In this document: positions 59,540 to 64,000 of the stretch, in pieces | Numbering within the stretch: position 1 is the stretch's first letter | How the letters are laid out: each line of letters starts with the position of its first letter | NCBI RefSeq assembly: GCF_003182485.1 | Contig: NZ_QGTX01000001.1 | Span: 3,426,001-3,490,000, forward strand | Direction: 5' to 3' | DNA length: 64,000 nt | Source of the DNA: Geodermatophilus normandii | GTDB taxonomy: Bacteria; Actinomycetota; Actinomycetes; Mycobacteriales; Geodermatophilaceae | Translations under genes and position numbers: made by a program | The notes under the pieces: generated by a model | What the model was told of the DNA's origin: nothing | Databases searched by the model: none | Seen by the model: only the letters and a program-made list of their open reading frames with translations

Positions 59540-59592
59540 TGCACGGACGTGCAGACGGTTGCCCCGGGGGCCGGAGAGGTGCAAGTTGCACC
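59540..59592. promoter_or_regulatory. two palindromes between the regulator and glpD
   Basis: TGCACG-GA-CGTGCA at 59540-59553 has perfect 6-bp arms, and GGTGCAAGTTGCACC at 59578-59592 is a 15-bp palindrome perfect except for its centre. They are 38 bp apart centre to centre and share TGCA cores. Likely operators for the SorC-type regulator. Confidence 0.6.
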
Positions 59593-59654
59593 CTGTCCCC
59601 GGGTGGCGGCACGCCCGCCGTCGCCCCGCACCACGCGCACCACCAGGAGTCCCG

Positions 59655-61400
59655 GTGTCCACAGCCCTCTCGCCCGAGGTCCGCACCTCCGCCCTCGACC
59701 GCATGTCCCGCGAGGTCCTCGACGTCCTGGTCATCGGCGGCGGTGTCACCGGTGCCGGCGCCGCCCTCGACGCCGCCAGCCGCGGCCTGTCGGTCGGCCT
59801 GCTCGAGCAGCGCGACTGGGCCTCGGGCACCTCCAGCCGGGCCAGCAAGCTGGTGCACGGCGGCCTGCGCTACCTGGAGATGCTCGACTTCGCCCTCGTC
59901 CGCGAGGCCCTGCACGAGCGCGGCCTGCTCGTCGGCCGGCTCGCGCCGCACCTGGTCCACCCCGTGCCGTTCCTCTACCCGCTGCGCCACCGCGTCTGGG
60001 AGCGGGTCTACACCGGCGCCGGCATCGCGCTCTACGACACCCTCGGCGGCCTGCTCGGCCGGGTCGGCGGCCGCGGCGTCCCGCTGCACCGCCACCTGTC
60101 GAAGAAGGCGCTGCGCCGGGTCGCCCCCTCGCTGCGCGACGACGTCGCCATCGGCGCCATCCGCTACTGGGACGCCAAGGTCGACGACGCCCGCCTGGTG
60201 CAGGTGCTCGTGCGCACCGCCGTCGGCCACGGCGCGCTGGCCGCCAGCCGCACCCAGGTCACCGGCTACCACGAGGAGGACGGCCGGGTCGCCGGCGTAC
60301 GCGCCGTCGACCTCGAGACCGGCCGTGAGCTCACCATCCGCGCCCGCCACGTCGTCGGCGCCACCGGCGTGTGGACCGACCAGGTGCAGGAGCTCTTCGC
60401 CGCCCAGGGACTGACCGTGCGCGCCTCCAAGGGCGTGCACATCGCGGTCCCGCGCGAGGTCATCGCCGGCGACGACGGCTTCATCCTGCGCACCGAGAAG
60501 AGCGTGCTGTTCATCATCCCGTGGCCGACGCACTGGGTGATCGGCACGACCGACACCCCGTGGGACCTCGCCAAGGACCACCCGGTCGCCTCGGCCGCCG
60601 ACGTCGACTACCTGCTCGACCACGCCAACGCCGTCCTCGCCCGGCCGCTCACCCGCGACGACGTCCTCGGCGTCTACACCGGCCTGCGCCCGCTCCTGCA
60701 GCCGATCGACGAGGAGGCCGGCGGCACCACGCGGGTCTCCCGCGAGCACACCGTGGCCACCGTCCGGCCGGGCCTGACGATGATCGCCGGCGGCAAGTAC
60801 ACGACCTACCGCGTCATGGCCCGCGACGTCGTCGACATGGCGCTGCGGGACCGGGCGCCCGGCGAGGACCCCGAGGCGGCCATCCCCGCCTCGCTCACCG
60901 AGGAGCTGCCGCTGGCCGGCGCCGACGGCTACCGCGTCCGCTGGAACCGCAAGGCCCACCTGGCCGCCGCGCACGGCTGGACCGAGACCCGCGTGGAGCA
61001 CCTGCTCGACCGCTACGGCAGCCTCGTCGACGAGGTCCTCGCCCTGGTCGACGCCGATCCCGACCTGGGCCGCCCGCTGGAGGGCGCGCCGGACTACCTG
61101 CGGGCCGAGGTGGTCTACGCCGTCACCGCGGAGGGCGCCCTGCACCTGGAGGACGTGCTCACCCGCCGCACCCGGCTGTCCTACGAGCAGGCCGACCGCG
61201 GGACGGCGTCGGCGCGGCCGGCCGCCGAGCTGATGGCCGGCCTGCTCGGCTGGGACGACGCGCGGCGCGAGCGCGAGATCTCCACCTACCTGGCCCGGGT
61301 CGAGGCCGAGCACGCCGCCGAGGCGATGCCTGACGACACCTCCGCCGAGCGGGCGCGGCTGCAGGCGCCGGAGATCACGCCCTTCGCCAGCGCCTCCTGA
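59655..61400 (+). CDS. glpD: aerobic glycerol-3-phosphate dehydrogenase
   Basis: A 581-residue FAD-dependent enzyme oxidising glycerol 3-phosphate to dihydroxyacetone phosphate, at the inner face of the membrane. FAD fold GGGVTGAG at 28-35, then SRGLSVGLLEQ.D.ASGTSSRASKLVHGGLRYLE, FIIPW, GTTDT, and the C-terminal helical domain. AGGAG precedes the GTG. First gene of the glp run. Confidence 0.95.
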   Translation: MSTALSPEVRTSALDRMSREVLDVLVIGGGVTGAGAALDAASRGLSVGLLEQRDWASGTSSRASKLVHGGLRYLEMLDFALVREALHERGLLVGRLAPHLVHPVPFLYPLRHRVWERVYTGAGIALYDTLGGLLGRVGGRGVPLHRHLSKKALRRVAPSLRDDVAIGAIRYWDAKVDDARLVQVLVRTAVGHGALAASRTQVTGYHEEDGRVAGVRAVDLETGRELTIRARHVVGATGVWTDQVQELFAAQGLTVRASKGVHIAVPREVIAGDDGFILRTEKSVLFIIPWPTHWVIGTTDTPWDLAKDHPVASAADVDYLLDHANAVLARPLTRDDVLGVYTGLRPLLQPIDEEAGGTTRVSREHTVATVRPGLTMIAGGKYTTYRVMARDVVDMALRDRAPGEDPEAAIPASLTEELPLAGADGYRVRWNRKAHLAAAHGWTETRVEHLLDRYGSLVDEVLALVDADPDLGRPLEGAPDYLRAEVVYAVTAEGALHLEDVLTRRTRLSYEQADRGTASARPAAELMAGLLGWDDARREREISTYLARVEAEHAAEAMPDDTSAERARLQAPEITPFASAS

Positions 61401-61550
61401 CCTCCCGGGCCGGCGGGGGACACCCCGCCGGCCCGGACCCCGACGACGATCCCGGCGAGAGGAGGAGCACCACAGGGATCCCGCACGACCCGCCCGAGCC
61501 GGGCGGGACCCCACACCAAGGCACAACCGGACACAGAGAGGTGTCTTCGC

Positions 61551-62276
61551 GTGTCACTGACTTCGGTCTTCTTCTCCGAGGTGCTCGGAACCGGACTGCT
61601 GATCCTCCTCGGCGTCGGCGTGGTCGCCAACGTGCTGCTCACCGAGTCCAAGGGGCGCGGCGCCGACTGGCTGCTCATCAACTTCGGCTGGGGCCTGGCG
61701 GTCTTCGTCGGCGTCTACGCCGCCTACCGCAGCGGCGCGCACCTCAACCCGGCCGTCACCGTCGGTCTCTGGGCCTCCGGCGCCGACGAGTACGCCCCCG
61801 GCGTCGAGATCACCCTCGGCAGCACCCTGGTCTACTTCGCCGGCGAGTTCGTCGGCGCCTTCCTCGGTGCCGTGTTCGCCTGGCTGGCCTACCGCGAGCA
61901 CTACGCGGCCCACCCGGACCCCGGCGAGATCCTGGGCACCTTCTCCACCGGCCCGGCGATCCGGGCGCTCCCGTGGAACGTCGTCACCGAGGCGATCGGC
62001 ACCTTCGTGCTGATCTACATCATCCTGCAGTTCGGCAACACCCCCTCCCAGATCGGCCCGCTCGCCGTGGCGCTGCTCGTCGTGTCGATCGGCGCCTCGC
62101 TGGGTGGACCCACCGGGTACGCCATCAACCCCGCCCGCGACCTCGGGCCCCGCATCGCGCACGCGGTGCTGCCCATCCGCGGCAAGGGCGGCAACGACTG
62201 GGGCTACTCGTGGGTCCCCGTCGTCGGACCGATCGTCGGCGCCGTCCTGGCCGGCCTGCTCGCCCGGGTCTTCTGA
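61551..62276 (+). CDS. glpF: glycerol uptake facilitator
   Basis: A 241-residue aquaglyceroporin of six helices with both NPA loops intact: HLNPAVTVG in the first half and AINPARDLGPR in the second, with the Asp after the second NPA that marks glycerol channels. It follows glpD by 150 nt and precedes glpK by 39 nt, giving channel, kinase and dehydrogenase in one operon. Confidence 0.93.
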   Translation: MSLTSVFFSEVLGTGLLILLGVGVVANVLLTESKGRGADWLLINFGWGLAVFVGVYAAYRSGAHLNPAVTVGLWASGADEYAPGVEITLGSTLVYFAGEFVGAFLGAVFAWLAYREHYAAHPDPGEILGTFSTGPAIRALPWNVVTEAIGTFVLIYIILQFGNTPSQIGPLAVALLVVSIGASLGGPTGYAINPARDLGPRIAHAVLPIRGKGGNDWGYSWVPVVGPIVGAVLAGLLARVF

Positions 62277-62315
62277 CCCGCCCACCCCTCTGCAACGACG
62301 CACCAGGAGGAAGCA

Positions 62316-63836
62316 GTGACCACCTACATCGCCGCGATCGACCAGGGCACGACCAGCACCCGCTGCATGGTCTTCGACCACGCCGGCGCCGTCGTGGCCG
62401 TCGGCCAGAAGGAGCACCGCCAGATCTTCCCGCGCGCCGGGTGGGTCGAGCACGACCCGGTCGAGATCTGGACCAACGTCCGCGAGGTCGTCGGCCAGGC
62501 GCTGGCCCGCGCGGACCTGACCGGCTCCGACCTCGCCGCCGTCGGCCTGACCAACCAGCGCGAGACCACCGTCGTGTGGGACAGGAGCACCGGCGAGCCG
62601 GTGTACAACGCCATCGTCTGGCAGGACACCCGCACCGACCGGATCGTCACCGAGCTCGGCGAGCTCGGCGGGGGAGCCGAGCGCTACAAGGAGAAGGTCG
62701 GCCTGCCCCTGGCCACCTACTTCGCCGGACCCAAGGTGACCTGGATCCTCGACAACGTCGAGGGCGCCCGCGAGCGCGCCGAGCGCGGCGAGCTGCTCAT
62801 GGGCACGATCGACAGCTGGCTGCTGTGGAACATGACCGGCGGCGTCGACGGCGGGCAGCACCTCACCGACGTCAGCAACGCCTCGCGCACCATGCTCATG
62901 GACTACAAGACGCTGGCGTGGGACGAGTCGATCGCCGCGGACATGCGCATCCCCGTGTCCATGCTGCCGGAGATCCGGTCCAACTCCGAGGTCTACGGCG
63001 AGGGCCGCAAGGCCGGCGCGCTGGCCGGCGTGAAGATCGCCGGCTCGCTCGGTGACCAGCAGGCGGCCACCTTCGGGCAGGTCTGCTTCTCCCCGGGCAT
63101 GGCCAAGAACACCTACGGCACCGGCAACTTCCTGCTGCTCAACACCGGCGAGGAGGCGGTCTCGTCGAAGAACGGGCTGCTGACGACGGTCTGCTACAAG
63201 ATCGGCGACCGCAGGCCGGTCTACGCCCTCGAGGGGTCGATCGCCGTCACCGGGTCGCTGGTGCAGTGGGTGCGCGACAACCTGCGGCTCATCGGCGGGG
63301 CGCCGGAGATCGAGGCGGTGGCCCGCTCGGTCGACGACAACGGCGGCGCCTACTTCGTACCGGCCTTCTCCGGCCTGTTCGCCCCGCACTGGCGCTCCGA
63401 CGCCCGCGGCGCGCTGGTCGGCCTGACCCGCTACGTCAACCGCGGGCACCTGGCCCGGGCGGTGCTGGAGGCCACGGCCTACCAGACCCGCGAGGTCGTC
63501 GAGGCGATGAACGCCGACTCCGGCGTCGACCTCACCGAGCTCCGGGTCGACGGCGGCATGGTGGTCAACGAGCTGCTCATGCAGTTCCAGGCCGACATCC
63601 TCGGCGTCGACGTCGTCCGGCCCAAGATCGCCGAGACGACGGCGCTCGGCGCGGCGTACGCCGCGGGCCTGGCCGTCGGCTTCTGGGCCGACGAGGACGA
63701 GCTGACCAGCCAGTGGGCCGAGGACAAGCGGTGGAGCCCGGCGATGGAGCCGGCCGACCGCGACCGCTACTACCGCAAGTGGACGAAGGCCGTGCAGCGC
63801 ACCCTCGACTGGGTCGACGACGACGACGAGGACTGA
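62316..63836 (+). CDS. glpK: glycerol kinase
   Basis: A 506-residue FGGY-family kinase phosphorylating glycerol with ATP. Typical parts: [13 protein letters not shown] at the start, [23 protein letters not shown], the [11 protein letters not shown] stretch, and [11 protein letters not shown] in the C-terminal domain. AGGAGGAAG precedes the GTG. Last gene of the glp operon. Confidence 0.96.
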   Translation: MTTYIAAIDQGTTSTRCMVFDHAGAVVAVGQKEHRQIFPRAGWVEHDPVEIWTNVREVVGQALARADLTGSDLAAVGLTNQRETTVVWDRSTGEPVYNAIVWQDTRTDRIVTELGELGGGAERYKEKVGLPLATYFAGPKVTWILDNVEGARERAERGELLMGTIDSWLLWNMTGGVDGGQHLTDVSNASRTMLMDYKTLAWDESIAADMRIPVSMLPEIRSNSEVYGEGRKAGALAGVKIAGSLGDQQAATFGQVCFSPGMAKNTYGTGNFLLLNTGEEAVSSKNGLLTTVCYKIGDRRPVYALEGSIAVTGSLVQWVRDNLRLIGGAPEIEAVARSVDDNGGAYFVPAFSGLFAPHWRSDARGALVGLTRYVNRGHLARAVLEATAYQTREVVEAMNADSGVDLTELRVDGGMVVNELLMQFQADILGVDVVRPKIAETTALGAAYAAGLAVGFWADEDELTSQWAEDKRWSPAMEPADRDRYYRKWTKAVQRTLDWVDDDDED

Positions 63837-63864
63837 GTGACACCGACCGGGTGACACCGACCGG
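63837..63864. repeat. 14-bp tandem repeat after glpK
   Basis: GTGACACCGACCGG occurs twice head to tail, immediately after the glpK stop codon. It looks like a recent slippage or duplication event. Confidence 0.85.
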
Positions 63865-63882
63865 GTGAGGCCCGGTGATCCG

Positions 63883-63917
63883 GCGGGCGCCGTCCCCAGC
63901 CCGGGGGCGGCGCCCGC
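63883..63917 (+). terminator. terminator of the glp operon
   Basis: A 15-bp stem (GCGGGCGCCGTCCCC with its complement, one G-T pair) closes a 5-nt loop, 46 nt after the glpK stop. No T-run, as usual in this group. Confidence 0.75.
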
Positions 63918-63937
63918 TGGCGTGTCCGGCGGCGAAC

Positions 63938-63943
63938 TAGGCT
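63938..63943 (+). promoter_or_regulatory. -10 box of the right-edge gene
   Basis: TAGGCT, 7 nt before a GTG at 63951, as in several leaderless genes of this window. Confidence 0.5.
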
Positions 63944-63950
63944 CGTCGCC

Positions 63951-64000
63951 GTGCTCGCCTGGCCTGCCCCGCTCCTGCCGACCCTCCCGGGCCCCGGCCC
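63951..64000 (+). CDS. start of a gene cut by the window edge
   Basis: Sixteen codons from a GTG, beginning VLAWPAPLLPTLPGP. The -10 box ahead and lack of a stop support a real gene start, but no function can be read from so short a piece. Confidence 0.45.
   Translation, partial: MLAWPAPLLPTLPGPG

Noticed and set aside
61554-63857. Open frame of 767 codons opposite glpF and glpK
   Set aside because: Antisense shadow of two unmistakable genes.

Overview
The window is one stretch of a very GC-rich actinobacterial chromosome, most likely Geodermatophilaceae or a close relative. This is inferred from the near-saturated G/C at third codon positions, many GTG starts, many apparently leaderless genes with a TAnnnT box 6-8 nt before the start codon, SARP/AfsR regulators, a DUF3090-SCO1664 gene pair, and a mycothiol-type DinB-like protein. 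No prophage, transposase, integrase, rRNA or CRISPR was seen.

Left part (0.4-8.6 kb): two related APC amino-acid permeases flank a saccharopine-dehydrogenase-like enzyme, with a universal stress protein coupled to the second. A TetR repressor and a divergent 14-TM drug exporter follow, with a candidate operator over the exporter promoter, then a LuxR-type regulator.

9-12 kb: a tandem duplication of a two-gene module, a compact SARP regulator followed by a roughly 75-residue conserved protein. 12-21.5 kb: a long minus-strand cluster that looks like one operon. In transcription order it encodes a conserved unknown, a catalase-like haem protein, a second unknown with a membrane segment, a DyP-type peroxidase, a small membrane protein, a tiny protein, a patatin phospholipase, a second small protein, an alpha-dioxygenase-type fatty acid oxygenase, and a frameshifted last gene. 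Together these suggest lipid release followed by haem-dependent oxygenation, a bacterial oxylipin-like pathway.

21.8-35 kb: a membrane protein, an acyl-CoA dehydrogenase and a convergent enoyl-CoA hydratase/VOC pair, an FAD monooxygenase, a GNAT protein, a large AfsR-like SARP-ATPase regulator, and a divergent run of two membrane proteins, an SRPBCC protein and a TspO-like protein. Several intergenic regions here carry short direct repeats of TGACG/TTGACG at 11-bp spacing, reading toward the downstream gene, as expected of SARP binding sites.

35-44.6 kb: an alcohol dehydrogenase, then a three-gene CATRA-type conflict system (TPR-CHAT protease, small partner, membrane-anchored CATRA protein) with visibly lower third-position GC. 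A MaoC-like protein and tRNA-Leu(GAG) follow. Imperfect copies of the tRNA-Leu 3' end and its terminator lie between 34.9 and 43.0 kb, as around an old island.

Right part (44.6-64 kb): ordinary core genes. These include an M20 peptidase, SDR and quinone reductase, DUF5703, two paralogous membrane proteins (one frameshifted), a DUF2470 protein behind an excellent DtxR/IdeR iron box, a RecD-like helicase with an aldo/keto reductase, uppP, a GPP34 protein, a phosphatase-DUF3090-SCO1664 run, and a glycerol catabolic locus (SorC-type regulator, glpD, glpF, glpK). All identifications are from reading the sequence and from memory of the families; no database search was run.
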